This document shows positions 1-11,460 of a DNA stretch of 64,000 nt, piece after piece. Numbering within the stretch: position 1 is the stretch's first letter; each line of letters starts with the position of its first letter. Both the position numbers and the translations under genes were made by a program. Under the pieces are notes generated by a model. That model made no database searches. It saw only the letters and a program-made list of their open reading frames with translations, and was not told the origin of the DNA. Source of the stretch: Strongylocentrotus purpuratus (Eukaryota > Echinodermata > Echinoidea > Camarodonta > Strongylocentrotidae); assembly GCF_000002235.5 (NCBI RefSeq), contig NW_022145611.1, positions 8,004,242-8,068,241 of the forward strand, written 5' to 3'.

Positions 1-129
1 GTTTGATGTTCCAACCCCTGGTATCTTGATATCAAACTTTAATTCATAGTTATACATAAATACTTTTTAATATGGACATGTTCAACAGAACCCTTTTAAA
101 AAAAACTAGTCACATGTTTTCCTCACTTA

Positions 130-440
130 CATGTATGTGTCTTCCATTCCTTTTAAAACTTCTCTCTTGCTCCTCCTCTCCTTTTCATTTTTCCTTTAAT
201 CTACTCCTACAGCGTATTCCTTCATCCTCTACCCATCTCTCCCCCTCTTCTCTCCTCTCCTTCCATCATCCCTCCTTTCTAGTCTTTCAAATGCCATTTT
301 TCCTCTCTCCCTCCTACTCCCATTTCTTCATTCTCGCTTCTCCTTTCTTCTTTCTACTCCTGCTTTCTTTTCATCTCCTTCCCATATGCCTATTCTATCG
401 TTCTCACCCTCCTCGCATTCCTTCTCTCTTTCATATCTGA
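130..440 (+). repeat. Pyrimidine-rich low-complexity tract
   Basis: About 300 bases made almost only of C and T on this strand, with irregular CTC/TTC runs. The open frames across it translate to Ser/Leu/Phe-rich strings without any domain character, so it is low-complexity DNA and not a gene. It ends close to the left end of a TTAA-flanked MITE. Confidence 0.6.
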
Positions 441-473
441 TGACCTTGAGTATTTGTATTCATTTCGTATCTC

Positions 474-867
474 TTAAAGATGAAGTTGAGTTCTGGTCAT
501 GCGATTGCATTATGAAAGAAACGGTGTGGAATCGACCAGAAAAGGTTTATCATCTAGCGTATAAGAATTTGTGTGTATTGCAAGGTTCTAGAATCATCAA
601 AATGATAAGAAATTTGGCCAAGTCTTGGTAAAGTTACAAACACTGTACACAGAAAGATGTATATGGGACTACACGAACACGTGGCGTAAAAATCCCACCC
701 CCGAGTTTTACGATGTTACATGGCATATTTAGATTATGAAGGCATTTGAGGAGCCATGCTTTTCAGGGAACATGTCTTATCTGATGTTCTTCCACACTTG
801 CATAATAAGAATGATAACGCTCACAAATTATTTTCCACCTCTTCCCAGAACTCAACCTTCTCTTTAA
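474..867. mobile_element. TTAA-flanked MITE, family A copy 1
   Basis: A 394 bp non-coding element. It starts TTAA-AGATGAAGTTGAGTT and ends with the near-perfect inverted sequence AACTCAACCTTCT-TTAA, so the ends form a ~19 bp terminal inverted repeat with two mismatches next to a TTAA duplication. A close copy lies at 17630-18035 and a diverged inverted copy at 61589-61962. TTAA target duplication is typical of piggyBac and Kolobok DNA transposons. No transposase is encoded, so this is a non-autonomous passenger. Confidence 0.75.
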
Positions 868-1932
868 TACCTCATCTGCGCTCTCCTTTTTATTCATACC
901 ATCGATACGCCTTCATATATTGCATTCCAACCATCACCCAAATTCAGACTCCCTATCATTACAAATATAACAATACCTCTGCTAAGCTATCTATTTCATA
1001 TATACCATTGCTACGCCTACATGCAATGCATTTCAACCATAGCTCACATCCAGACTCGCTATCGCTACAAGTATGACAACACACAAACAAATATATCGCA
1101 TTCACTCCTATCTCTTTAACAACATAACACTTAATAGCCTCTTAACTGCTTTGAAATCAGAGGACGATGAAGCACTCACTCTGCCGCACTCTGGAGTGCT
1201 GCCCGATCCATGTTTGATGTTATTAGAACACAAAACAACTCTGGAGATAGGGGTCCCTACTAATAGTATTCTCACACTGACAGATTATGTGACAGTGCAT
1301 ATTTGCTGATATCACAGCTGAGGAATTCGGGTGCTCGTGTTTCTAGGGAAAGCAATATCACGTTTCTCCCGGCCCCGCAACATCGAATGTTCATCGATGG
1401 AAACCAAACTCCGGATTCGCTGACAGCAAGGTTGAAGTGTTGTTGTTTTGGGTTTTCTTCAAATTAATTTTCAGAGTTCACGATCATGTTTGAATGATTC
1501 ATTCAACCTCAGAAAACATCATTAAATACCCTTACTCCGTTTTAGTTTTCTCTTTTTTAACCATACCAACGGCCACTATAAATGTTTCAAAATAATCACT
1601 ACAAAAGGGTGATCATACAAGAGGAAAACTTAAAAGTAATTTTTATATTAAGAACATCACAAAATGCACCATCGTATAGTGATAGCGGGTGTACACACGT
1701 GATAACACTAGAATCTTATTTAGAAACTTTGGATAATGATACTTGCTTGAGAGTTGAGAGAGGCCGCTGTTGGCTCATATGTCATGATATGAAATGTAGG
1801 ACTCCTTTTTCTTAATTTTACAAAGCAGCTTATTTTTTGTACAATGCTAAGCAATTGAATAAACATTAATCGCAATATAAACTTTAATCGGAACAAAATG
1901 ACTGCTTTATTTGCTGGTCCATTTATGGATGT
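868..1932. other. Spacer with no recognisable gene
   Basis: About 1 kb of AT-rich sequence between the MITE and a candidate minus-strand terminal exon. The open frames are short and have no domain character. I see no repeat with clear ends here. Confidence 0.5.
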
Positions 1933-2040
1933 TCATTTTGATACAAACATTGCAAGGCCAGCTGCAGGGTTTGGTTGAACTGGATCCAATTTCCCAAAAT
2001 CATCCATATTACCATGATATCTAACTTCATCATTCATAAT
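1933..2040 (-). CDS. Candidate terminal exon, unidentified product
   Basis: On the minus strand a 36-codon open stretch reads protein-like, with acidic and Gly/Pro-rich residues including GNMDDFGKLDPVQPNPAAG, and ends in TGA. A perfect AATAAA (minus strand, 1911-1906) follows about 22 bases after the stop. A possible splice acceptor (a T-rich run ending in CAAG) lies just before the open stretch, in phase 0. That phase would fit the last kinase-like exon at 10020-10212, but the exons that should lie between were not found. No family is recognised. It could be a chance open frame or an exon of another minus-strand gene. Confidence 0.25.
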   Translation of the reverse strand: MMNDEVRYHGNMDDFGKLDPVQPNPAAGLAMFVSK

Positions 2041-2469
2041 CTTGTTTTAAGGACAAAGTTAATATATGACAAAAAGTAAAAGATACAATATATCAATTTT
2101 ATTTGAAAACCATCTAGGGCACTGCAGGGGTTCAAAACACGAAACCAACTAGCCTCATCTCAATCCTATTAATAAAAACACCTAATAAGAGCTATCACAC
2201 AGCTAGTTTTGATGAGCTGTTCTTCCACACCCCGTTATTAGGAGCATATTCTACACATGACAAAATTGCTTTCATGTTTTTCAATTAATCAGAATCCCTA
2301 TCTCGTGTTGGTAATAGTATGTTCCTTTGTAATACCTGTGTTGTGATCATACTGAGATGCATTGAACCGCTTGATTGGCCCACCAGAGCTCACAGTGAGA
2401 GTCTGCTGTTTCAGCACATTTCGTAAAAATGTTTGGTGATGCTGTTGTTCACATTTTGCAACTCACACA

Positions 2470-2643
2470 TACAGTCAAACCTGTCTATAGTGACAAAAAA
2501 AAGTGGTCTTTGTAGACAGGTTCCTTTACATGTTTCCTTTACATCTTTCAATGAGAAACCATTTTTAAGGGAAACAAAAAACGTGGTCTTTGTAGACAAG
2601 TGGTCTTTGTAGACAGGAGGTCACTAAAGCAGGTTTGACTGTA
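2470..2643. mobile_element. TA-flanked MITE, family B copy 1
   Basis: 174 bp bounded by TA-CAGTCAAACCTG and CAGGTTTGACTG-TA, a perfect 12 bp inverted repeat with TA target duplication, as in Tc1/mariner-type elements. The interior holds repeated GTGGTCTTTGTAGACAGG motifs. A close copy is at 46623-46797 and a diverged relative at about 18074-18262. No coding capacity. Confidence 0.75.
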
Positions 2644-3220
2644 TATGGGCATTTCCACGGTAATAGGGTACTTCTGTGTGTGAAAGAATAAAGCGCTTAC
2701 AGAAAAATTAAATAAATATCCTGTGGCTTTCTGTGTTTTTATTTTCATTGTTGATGGTATAAAGAAATAAAAAAGACAATTCCATGCACTAATAATGTCA
2801 TTTGGTTGTGTTGTCCTCTTTTCTTTAATGATTATTATTAAAAATTCCAAAGTACAATCAGTAATTGTTGAGTGGTGTGATTTTGAGGGTGATGCAAATA
2901 AAAATTCTAAAAAGAAATTGATGTTTCATGTTTTGAAAAGAGATTTTGATGCGGGTGGATTACGGCATTGATCATAGTTACGGCGATTGAGCTTTAAAGA
3001 GAGAGAGTGAGAGAGTTGAAAATTACATTGGCTGAATGAGAGATTCTGTCCACCTGTGTTACGTACGTTCAGAGTGAATTTTCCCACAATTATTAGTTGT
3101 GTCACCCAACAGTTTTATGTGCTTTGCAACTCTTTTGATGAAGGTTGAAATGTAGACCAAGAAAAAAATCGTCAAAATAAACGCAAATAGAGATAAAATC
3201 TATTCAAAATTTGGAGTGCA
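2644..3220. other. AT-rich spacer upstream of small gene
   Basis: No gene is visible. There is a short GA-rich stretch near 3000 and several TACGTACGTTC palindromic words near 3060 that recur near 3235 and 3410. Confidence 0.4.
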
Positions 3221-3589
3221 ATATTCGGTCCAACTCACGAACGTACGTAACAACTAAAAAAACGGACCGTGGCGTCCGCGAATATGACGCATGGATAATC
3301 CACGTATCAGTCAAGTGAACCAAGGCACTGCAACGTTTGATTGTACTTGCAATCCATGCGCTGACTTCTACAATCGCGGGGCCGTGTAGCTAGCTTCTGT
3401 CCAGTTTGTGCGTACGTTCACGGTTGCTGGTAGTTAGAACGACACGTACGCACGATGGACAGAAATGCTATTCGGTCTTATTTACGTACGTTTTTTCGCG
3501 GGGTTTCGTGAGCAGCAGACGACATCCGATCGTAATCATTGGAGTATCAACTCAACATTAGATTAGATCTAGGCTTTGAAAATCGTGGA
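3221..3589 (+). promoter_or_regulatory. Candidate promoter and 5' leader of small gene
   Basis: This stretch is clearly richer in CpG than its surroundings and repeats the self-complementary word ACGTACG several times. It runs directly into the ATG that sits at the first splice donor of the gene at 3590-4725. No TATA box was identified and the transcription start is unknown. The assignment rests on position and base composition only. Confidence 0.3.
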
Positions 3590-4725
3590 ATGGTACGTAT
3601 TTGTTATTCAAAATCTTTTTGAAATACAGTAAAAGATCATGTTTCCGAAAATGAGTCATGTGTAACTTTAGTGGTGTACGATTATATTTTCCTCTTCTTG
3701 TCTAGCTAGTGGTCTGCTAGTGCTAAATTTTAACGTGTAGTGATATTATTACATTACAGTCCCATATGTAGCTTTTCATGTATGCAACACTGGTAACTCT
3801 CGCCGATCTCGCATTTTCAATAGGTGCAACCGCAACCCAATTTAGCTGCAGATGATACCCAGAATGATGTGATGACCACCAGACCAACTGGAGATGATAC
3901 CCAGAATGATGTGGAGATCACCGCCGACAGACCAGTGGCAGATGTTCACCAAGCAGCCGATGAGTACCAATGTGGAGACTTTGTATTGGTCAATATATCA
4001 GTCGGCAAACGTGGAAAAATTCTGGAATACGTTGGAGAAGTAAGTTTGTATGGTTTCATTTACTTGCAAATTATTTTTATGCTTAGCTGTGAAATAAATG
4101 TAATACGAAAATCATTACAAATTTCTTGTTAAGAGGATTGTTGAGGAATTTATTTAACATTGGAATAACCTGCACAATAAATTATTTTACTTTTCAATGG
4201 ATGACATTTTATACACAAGAATTATTTCATTATTGAGCCTACACTAAATTATACAAAATATTGCATCTACATTACCTGAGTCATATCATTGCATTGATAC
4301 TTTACAATCCTTCTGTTAATCATTTAATGCCTTCATGTTTCAAAACCAGGAAATATCTATCTGTTTGGAGTGAAAATGTGCATGATTACTATTAACGTGA
4401 GAAAATCTGAACAAGTCAAAAAAGAAAAAAAATACAAATACATTTAAATTTGAATTAGCACAATGGATTTTAAACTCACGATTTTTTTCATCTTTAATTC
4501 TTTTGATTTCAGGTGAAAGATGTTGTGGGAGAAGATCTTGTCATCAAGTACATGGCCAAGTCGGAGTCTCATCCGGGGCTATTTATATGGCCAGCACGTG
4601 AGGATGTGTCTCAGGAATGTAGAAAACAGATAGTGAAGAAAATGCCTAACCCTGTCCTTCGGGAAGACATCAGCAGCACTAGATTACAATTTTTCACCTT
4701 TGCAGAACTCTCCCCAGAATCATGA
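3590..4725 (+). CDS. Small Tudor/SH3-like protein, three exons
   Basis: Proposed joins are 3590-3592, 3824-4039 and 4513-4725, giving about 143 residues. The ATG lies directly before a strong donor (ATG|GTACGT). Exon 2 follows an acceptor ending CAATAG and ends at GAA|GTAAGT. Exon 3 follows GATTTCAG and ends in TGA; all joins are phase 0. The N-terminal part is acidic and holds two copies of a 14-residue unit starting DDTQNDV (42-nt DNA period). From about residue 48 a compact segment with CGDFVLVN, YVGEVKDVVGEDLVIKYM, FIWPAREDV and KKMPNPV resembles the small beta-barrel (Tudor/SH3-like) tails found in many predicted invertebrate proteins, several of them transposon-linked. The function is unknown. 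It may be a domesticated or transposon-derived gene. The exon structure is well supported; the one-codon coding part of exon 1 is inferred. Confidence 0.65.
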
Positions 4726-7700
4726 CTTGCTCCATACAATTTATGAATGTCTTATTACTCATAGATTGGTTAATAATGAATCAAGTCATTCCAACTTCTT
4801 CAGAGAACTTGTGTAAAGTCCAGCACACCCGATATCGTCCCAAACCATCGGTTTTAAAATCCTTACAATATTCTCTGACTCTCGTGTAAGAGGAAAACCT
4901 AGAACTGCGTGTATTGATGTTAAAAAGGAGACATGATTAAATGGCTGGATCGTGCTAATTTATTGTTCTCACGTTGTACTTCAGTAAGGTTTTAATCACC
5001 TCAATAGACTTGTGTGTTATGAAAACAAATAAAATTCATGGAAAATTGGCACAAAGACACAATTATTTACTGAAAATATTTAATGAATGCTCAATTGAAT
5101 TGATGCATTATAATATGCAAAATAACCCATTGAGTATGCAGTGTCAAATCTTTTTTGAATTTCAGATCTGAATTACATCAAAATGATTGTTATAAATACA
5201 TGTATTTGATTTGAACTTACTTGAAATGAATGATCATAATTTTGAGCAAAAATAGAATTAAATAGAGCATTTATGAAAAATGAAGAAATATAAAAGGTAA
5301 ATATCATACACATTGTAGTTAGCAGATAAAAGAACTCTAGAATAAAAGCATACAAATCCTGTATAGACAATTTGTAATTAACGACATGATGTTTGTGAAA
5401 TATCAATGAATAGTGTTTGCCTTTTATTCTATATTGTGTCAACTACTTTCCCAGTCTTGATGGGAATTGATTACAAGCTAATGCTTACATGTAGTGAAAT
5501 GCATGCTCAATTGTTTAACAGTCTGTTATTATTGGGCTCTGTGTCCGAGACACATTTTGGCTACTGACTATTAAAGACCTAGACTACTTTTAAATTTGTA
5601 TATAAGGTTTTGTGAAATTTCAATTTCAATGAAATGATTAGTGTTTGCCTTTTATTCTATATTGTGCCAACTTCTTTCCATGTGACTATAGTTACTATCT
5701 TATCATTTTTTAAATTTGAATTTGCAATTCAGGTGTTCATAATTGTATAAATTTATATAAATGGTTCATCCATGGACAATTTAAGTTGTACACTGAAGTT
5801 TGTTGCTTGCTTTTGCAGTTGGTCAAAAGATTAATGAGAGGTGAGATAAGATTTCAAAACTATCAATTAATCTATTTTACAGATTTACAAACCGTATATC
5901 AGTTGGCAAATTCATTGATTTCATTATACTTAATAATTAAAGACCATTCACATTTCACTTATTCTCCACAATTTAAAATGATCAATACAATGAAACATTT
6001 TAACCTATGCAACGCTTATGAATATATTGATTATGAAATATGTGTCCCAAAACAGAATTCAAACAAACGTTTAGATGCCTGTTCTGTCCAACCGTTACAT
6101 ACGTTCCCTATTCTTATTAATTGGTTCCAACATGCATCAACAATTATAACTTCTAGATTTTATTTTATCCTGGAATATATGAACATAGCATCAACATCCA
6201 GTACACAGTGACACCAAATTAATAGAGTACGCACCATTAAAACATGTGTGAAAGATTTATTCATTCAATAATACATGATACATTGCAAACATTCCTTAAA
6301 TATTTGTTTTTCTGATTCACAAAAAAAGCTATAAAATTTTTTTTAAAAAGAAGCAAATTCTGAGATGATTGTTAAATTGATGTTTTATTGATACTTAACT
6401 CACATGAATGAACATTGCATTTATATATTGAGCAAATAATAAATCAGAGGTAATTTAAGTTACAAATTTCTGTCCAATGTTACATACGTTCCCCCCAATA
6501 CATGTCCTACTTTACGACCTCTGCAAAGTTAACATGAAATCACACTTATCTTTTCCCTCATAAATATATAGAATATAGATATTGGACAAGCAAAGGGAGA
6601 AATTTGATTGCTCTAGGGGTGAAAACAATTTTGACCATATTTACATCACAGAAGTACCCACTTAACATGGAAATGCCCATATACAAAGACTTTAGCACAT
6701 GATTCCATGAGAAAATGAGAAATAAGTGATATTTTTCCCTTTCTCTCACGAGCACCGGCCTAATCACAAGAACAACCGAGCAGGTGAAAGATATGGGGCG
6801 TCACCATCGCCAATTTGGCCGGTAAATGCGCACGCTGGGCTCCAGATGGTTAATGGCCGATCCCATGCTGCTCCCCAAATGCATGACAGCCCTCCCGTGA
6901 CAACAAAAACTCCCAAATTTCTCATTTTCACAAAAACCACCAACTCCAGACAAAACAAGTGCCTGGGAAAACCGGAATACACATGGCAGATGTAGGAAAG
7001 ATCATTGGTAGCGCATGCAGCAGACTCCAGTTATCATAGGCAAAAATCATCAATTCGCTGAGAGCCAAAAGGGAGCAATAGAGGAGGCTGAATATCGATA
7101 AAACATGAAAAATACAGAAATATTTGAATTTTCCCAAATGGAAGATCCTGATAGTTGCAATGTTACATTATTAAAGGGGTTTGCACTTTAAATGCTCTCA
7201 TACTCCTCTAAAACTAGCAATAAGTGTAAAACTTTGGACTGGTTTTTGATGCCACATGTTTGTGGAGTCCCATATACCCATATCTGTGTCCAGAGCTTTT
7301 TCATTGTTTGTGATTTTCTGCAATATTTATTAATTTTGATTTGATGATTCTAAAAGCTTACTGTACTTTCATCTAATAATTCCTACATAGTATTTGTACT
7401 TCATAATGAACCATTCATCAGCATAACATCTGGACAATTCTATCCCAGACATTTCTAGTCATATCCATTCACAAGGTGACTGCATGAACAGCACTCAACA
7501 ACATCATCTTTAACTCATTTCTCCAAGATTTTAGTAAACATCCTTCTCGCTCTCGGACGACAATATGTACAGTTGGAGACAGGAGAACGATTCCAGTCAG
7601 TCGTGACGACGTCGAATCACGATTGGACACCGGAGAATCTTGTTTTTTAATTTTGATGACCACCGAATCTACTTGTTAACCTCTATTCGAGTTCGTTCTG

Positions 7701-7840
7701 TGACAGCCCGGGGATATTATGTGTCTAATCTAATTGGCTCTTTGTGATGAAGTTAGATCTTTGTTACACTCTACATCTAGGCTAGTGGTTTCGCTGGGAT
7801 AGGATAGCCACTAAGAAGATCGTGGAATGCTTTCATTTGT
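4726..7840. other. Non-coding region downstream of small gene
   Basis: About 3 kb of AT-rich DNA, the start of which is presumably 3' UTR of the small gene. Near 6740-6980 a CpG-richer patch is open in both strands but has no recognisable domain. Short repeated phrases occur, such as TGCCTTTTATTCTATATTGTG near 5420 and 5650. No element with clear ends was found. Confidence 0.4.
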
Positions 7841-7846
7841 CTTCTG

Positions 7847-8072
7847 CCTATCTCTCTCTCTCTCTCTCTCTCTCCCTCTCTCACTTACTCTTTTTCTCTC
7901 CTCTCTCTTCTCACTCTTCAATTGTTGTCTTGCTTTGAGTCTTTGTATTATTTTCTCTAGCATATATCCTCCTTTCTTACCTTATTTTCTATTTTCTCTT
8001 TCCCTTTTTCTCTCCCTCTGCCTCACATGTCCTCTCCCTCACACATTCCCACTCTCACTTTACCATCATTGA

Positions 8073-8107
<35 letters not shown>
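7847..8107 (+). repeat. CT microsatellites in pyrimidine-rich tract
   Basis: Two (CT)n runs, near 7850-7876 and 8073-8108, with an irregular pyrimidine-rich stretch between them. The open frame across it gives a Ser/Leu string and is not a gene. Confidence 0.8.
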
Positions 8108-8110
<3 letters not shown>

Positions 8111-8738
8111 GCTGCCAGTGTAATCTACGTGTATATCATTTTCAAGGGCAATTCAATTAGTTTAAAAGCCATTCCATAATTATAGGTAGGCAATTTTCTA
8201 AATTGGTTTAAAAGTAAAATAGCAGAAGAAAGATGTAGTGAGTATTAGGAAAAGCACAAATGTTACATTGTGTATCTCACACAAACTCATAAAAAATACA
8301 AAAAATGGACATATAAGAAATAATCTGCAGCCTACGCATACACAATCTCTCTCTCTCTATCCCTCTCATCTCTGCTTCACTTTGCAATATCTCACCATTT
8401 TAAATGCAGTATGTTATGCACTATGTTCACATATTATAGACTTGGATGACTGTAATAGACCCTTTTTGACAGACACGTTGCAAACGGCTCCCCCTTTTAA
8501 ATGCATTATGTTCAAATTTACACTCGAGTGAGTGACTGTAATGGATTCTTCTTGGACGGCATATCAAATTATACATGCATGTAGCATTTACAAACTCACA
8601 ACATGCCCGAGAACACAACATGAAGCTACAGCTTGCGACTTGCTTATAAGTCAACAATAAAAATAGCACTTCACTAACCAGAATGAAATTCATGTTTGAG
8701 ATAAAGAAGTACAGAACAGCCAAACTAATGGCAGTGCC

Positions 8739-9250
8739 ATAGACCGCGTTCTCACTCACTTTGAAAGTGGTCTTAGTTAGACCGCTCCAGACCGCTCCAG
8801 AGGAACGGGTCTTGAGGAACGGTTTGCGAGCGTTCACACTCCGAGCAGTTTTTATGGCTCAAACCGCTCCACGAGTCAAAGTGGTCTTGTTGCTATGGCA
8901 GCTCAGGTAGGCGGGTCAATTTTTTCGCGCGCGGAATCCAAACCCTATGTCACCTGACGTCCCGTTCGCGACGCGTCCCGTATACATGTATATGTGTAGT
9001 GCCTGCCCGATCGCTCATCGCGCGGAACGTCACTTCCGTTCAAAGTACGCTTTCCGTTCACATTGCACGTTAGAGCGCTCTGGAGCGCTCTTAATAAGAC
9101 CCGCTCCTCAAGACTTCTGGAGCGGTCCAGAAGTCCGCTTCTTGGACCACTTTGAGCGTTCTCACTCACCTAAGAACCGCTCCTGAGGAGCGGGTCTTAA
9201 TTAGAGCGCTCCAGAGTGCTCCAACGAAGTGAGTGAGAACGGGGTCTTAG
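8739..9250. mobile_element. GC-rich foldback element
   Basis: About 510 bp, strikingly CpG-rich against AT-rich flanks. The left end reads TAGACCGCGTTCTCACTCACTT and the right end is its near-perfect inverse AAGTGAGTGAGAACGGGGTC followed by TTA. Inside are many short, mutually complementary words such as GAGCGCTC, CGCTCCAGA and CTCCTGAGGAGC, so each half can fold on itself. Open frames on both strands follow from the inverted structure and are not genes. This architecture resembles foldback (TU-like) elements known in sea urchins, but the family assignment is tentative. Confidence 0.65.
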
Positions 9251-9664
9251 ATGTAGGCTCAGCCCTCAAGTGAGCTGTATTATATAGTCCTTTGGATAGG
9301 ATTTCAAGACCTAGGTCACTTTTTTTGCTGCTTACCAATCTTACTTATATTTTCTATGAGGAGGGTAGTATTATTATTATTATTATGAATGACTGTTAAT
9401 CTCTAAGCAGACAGTGTACTTTTAAATACTTGAATACTTAATGGTTTAATCTATTACCTAAAAAAGAGCTCTAAACATGTTGTAGCCCAATATGTTTTGA
9501 ACAATATGAAGTCTGAAACACAAAGAGGGATCCAATCTGAAATTATGCAGTCACCTGAAAACTGTCATTCCTGTTTTTAAGCATTTGAAGTAAAAAAAAT
9601 AAATAAAATCACCATTAAACCAACAATTCAATCAGAACAACCCATTCAACATGGCCGACACCAC

Positions 9665-9812
9665 GGCCCTGTTTCACAAAACTTAACATCAATAACAAAT
9701 GCTAAATTTCTTTGACAAATTAGCTCTCAGCCAATCAAATGCCACGGTTTCAGTAGCTCATAACAGTTATTGTAATTTGTTATTGATAGCAAGTTTTATA
9801 AAACAGGGCTCC
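9665..9812. mobile_element. Palindromic MITE with CCCTGTTT ends
   Basis: About 148 bp with inverted ends: GGCCCTGTTTCACAAAACTT on the left against AAGTTTTATAAAACAGGG on the right. Inside, ATAACAAAT and ATTTGTTAT are again inverted, so most of the element can form one hairpin. The next MITE begins less than 30 bases away. Confidence 0.7.
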
Positions 9813-9839
9813 TGGAATACTTCTACACCACCAACATCC

Positions 9840-9991
9840 AGGGGGGTGTTTCACAAAGCCTTTTTTCAATGACAAATTACAAAAATCAGTGACAAATCTG
9901 CCGATCAACCAATCAGAAGCAAGGATTTCAGTAGCTTATATAACAAAAACTGACATTTGTCACTGATGACAAGTTTTGTGAAACACCCCCC
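9840..9991. mobile_element. MITE with GGGGGTGTTTCACAAA ends
   Basis: About 150 bp with perfect inverted ends GGGGGTGTTTCACAAA and the complement of it, apparently flanked by a CAG trinucleotide duplication. The interior inverted words TGACAAAT and ATTTGTCA make it a hairpin. The right end lies less than 30 bases past the splice donor of the kinase-like exon at 10020-10212, inside the following intron. Confidence 0.75.
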
Positions 9992-10019
9992 AGAAGCACA
10001 CACACATCAAAGCCCTCAC

Positions 10020-10212
10020 CTCTGGGTTGCCTCCGACCATGATGTTGGTAGACTCCAGCCTGGTGTGGACCACGTTGTTCTCGTGGAGGAAGGCCAGGCC
10101 CTGGGATATCTGGCAGGACAGGGAGTGGAGGGTGGACTCGCTGAACTTGTCCAGGAACTTGGGCAGGAACTGCTGCAGGCTACCATGCTGGTAGTAGGTG
10201 GTGCAGATATAT
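10020..10212 (-). CDS. Pseudokinase exon 3: hinge to catalytic loop
   Basis: 193 nt, starting after CTTCTCAG and ending CCAGAG|GTGAGG. The first base completes an Arg codon begun by the exon at 24679-24914, and the other 64 codons are open. The product reads as the hinge and upper C-lobe of a tyrosine-kinase or TKL-type kinase fold: YYQHGSLQQFL at the hinge, LHSLSCQISQGLAFLHE (helix E), then HTRLESTNIMV at the catalytic loop. The usual HRDLKxxN is changed to HTRLEST-N: the catalytic Asp and the following Lys are lost and only the Asn remains, so this is almost surely a pseudokinase. The magnesium-binding DFG segment and the rest of the C-lobe would come from later exons that I could not find. 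The pyrimidine tract of the acceptor is a (CT)n microsatellite. Confidence 0.75.
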
Positions 10213-10214
10213 CT

Positions 10215-10251
<37 letters not shown>
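10215..10251 (+). repeat. GA microsatellite serving as splice pyrimidine tract
   Basis: A pure (GA)n run which, read on the minus strand, is (CT)n directly before TTCTCAG, the acceptor of the kinase-like exon at 10020-10212. The microsatellite therefore supplies the polypyrimidine tract. Confidence 0.8.
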
Positions 10252-10252
<1 letters not shown>

Positions 10253-10421
10253 TGAAAAATTTGAGGTTAGAAGGAGGACAATGGTGATAATGATGATGGC
10301 CATGATGATGATAATGACTCAAAGTATCTATAAGGTGTCATGTACATGTAGAAGCACAAAATCCTCTTAAGAAGAAAAATCAGTATCGCTCTTTAATGGT
10401 GAAGAAATAACTGTAAGGATG

Positions 10422-10422
10422 T

Positions 10423-10476
<54 letters not shown>

Positions 10477-10505
10477 CAATGGCAACGGCGATGATGATGA
10501 TGTTG
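10422..10505 (+). repeat. GAT microsatellite
   Basis: A (GATGAT)n run, interrupted near 10475-10490. Diverged GATGAT phrases also occur near 10290 and 10630. Phrases such as TATAAGGTGTCAT, GAAGCACAAAATC and TGTAAGGATGTTGA recur about 200 bases apart on either side, so the locus is a small tandem duplication of roughly 200 bp units carrying the microsatellite. Confidence 0.75.
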
Positions 10506-10719
10506 GTAATGATAGTGACTTACAGTATTTATAAGGTGTCATTATATTCAGAAGCACAAAATCTTCTAAAAAAGTCAGTATAGCTCTTAGCATAACAAAA
10601 AAATTGTAAGGATGTTGACATGCATGATAACGATGATGATGATATTGATACTGCAGCTGATGCTGATGCTTATGATTCACAGCATTTACATAGTATGGTA
10701 ATCTGATAACACACATTCC

Positions 10720-11450
10720 AAGGCTAGCACACCTTCAATTCAAGCATGATGCTTTCCTTATTCATCTAATGAAGATGTGAAAACAGCCAGCCGATCTTGA
10801 AAAACTAAAGAACATTGTGCAACACCACAATAATAGTGCTTAACCTATAGTCAAATGCAGCTTGCCTTAATCATTTCGCAGCCATTGGTGGCAAATCTTG
10901 CCTTAGAAAAAGCAAAGTAAGTTTGATTCAAATCAGATATACATAACACATGTAACATAAAGTCCTATGATATGAACAATGCATGATCATCAAAAATATT
11001 TGGGGGATGATTTTGCATATTAATCAGAAAATAGGTATATTTTGCCATACATGGGTTCAAATAAAATATCCTTGTAATAGTCTGAAGGGTGTCGATTTGG
11101 TGCAAAAAATATATATTGATGCCCTTTTAGCCTTTAGCAGATGATAAGTTCTTTTGTGTTATCCAACAACAAAACATGTCTGCTCCATTACTAAACAAAT
11201 TTGAGTCATTTTACAACAAAACAAACAGACTTTAACCACATATGATCTGTCAGTCATATATGGGACAACAGTAATTTTCATGTTAGCTCATCTGATTATC
11301 TTGGCTTTCAACAATTTGCTATTTATATATTTTATTCTTTGTATGAACTGTCATAATCTGTCATGAATCCATTTATCTAATCTGCTTTCACTCAAAGCAA
11401 CCACCAATTACGAGTGAATTTCCGTAAGCATATATCCTTGAGAATATGTG
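10720..11450. other. Intron sequence, nothing recognised
   Basis: AT-rich sequence inside the proposed ~14 kb intron between the kinase-like exons at 10.0 and 24.7 kb. I see no exon, RNA gene or repeat with defined ends. Confidence 0.4.
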
Positions 11451-11460
11451 CTTTTTGTCT

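Noticed and set aside
6726-6995. Open frames on both strands in a CpG-richer patch
   Set aside because: I searched it for the missing kinase C-lobe (DFG, APE, DVWSFG-like words) on the minus strand and found none.
7480-7670. Plus-strand frame reading SRTTICTVGDRRTIPVSRDD
   Set aside because: Slightly protein-like but short, without splice sites or recognised homology; not enough to call.
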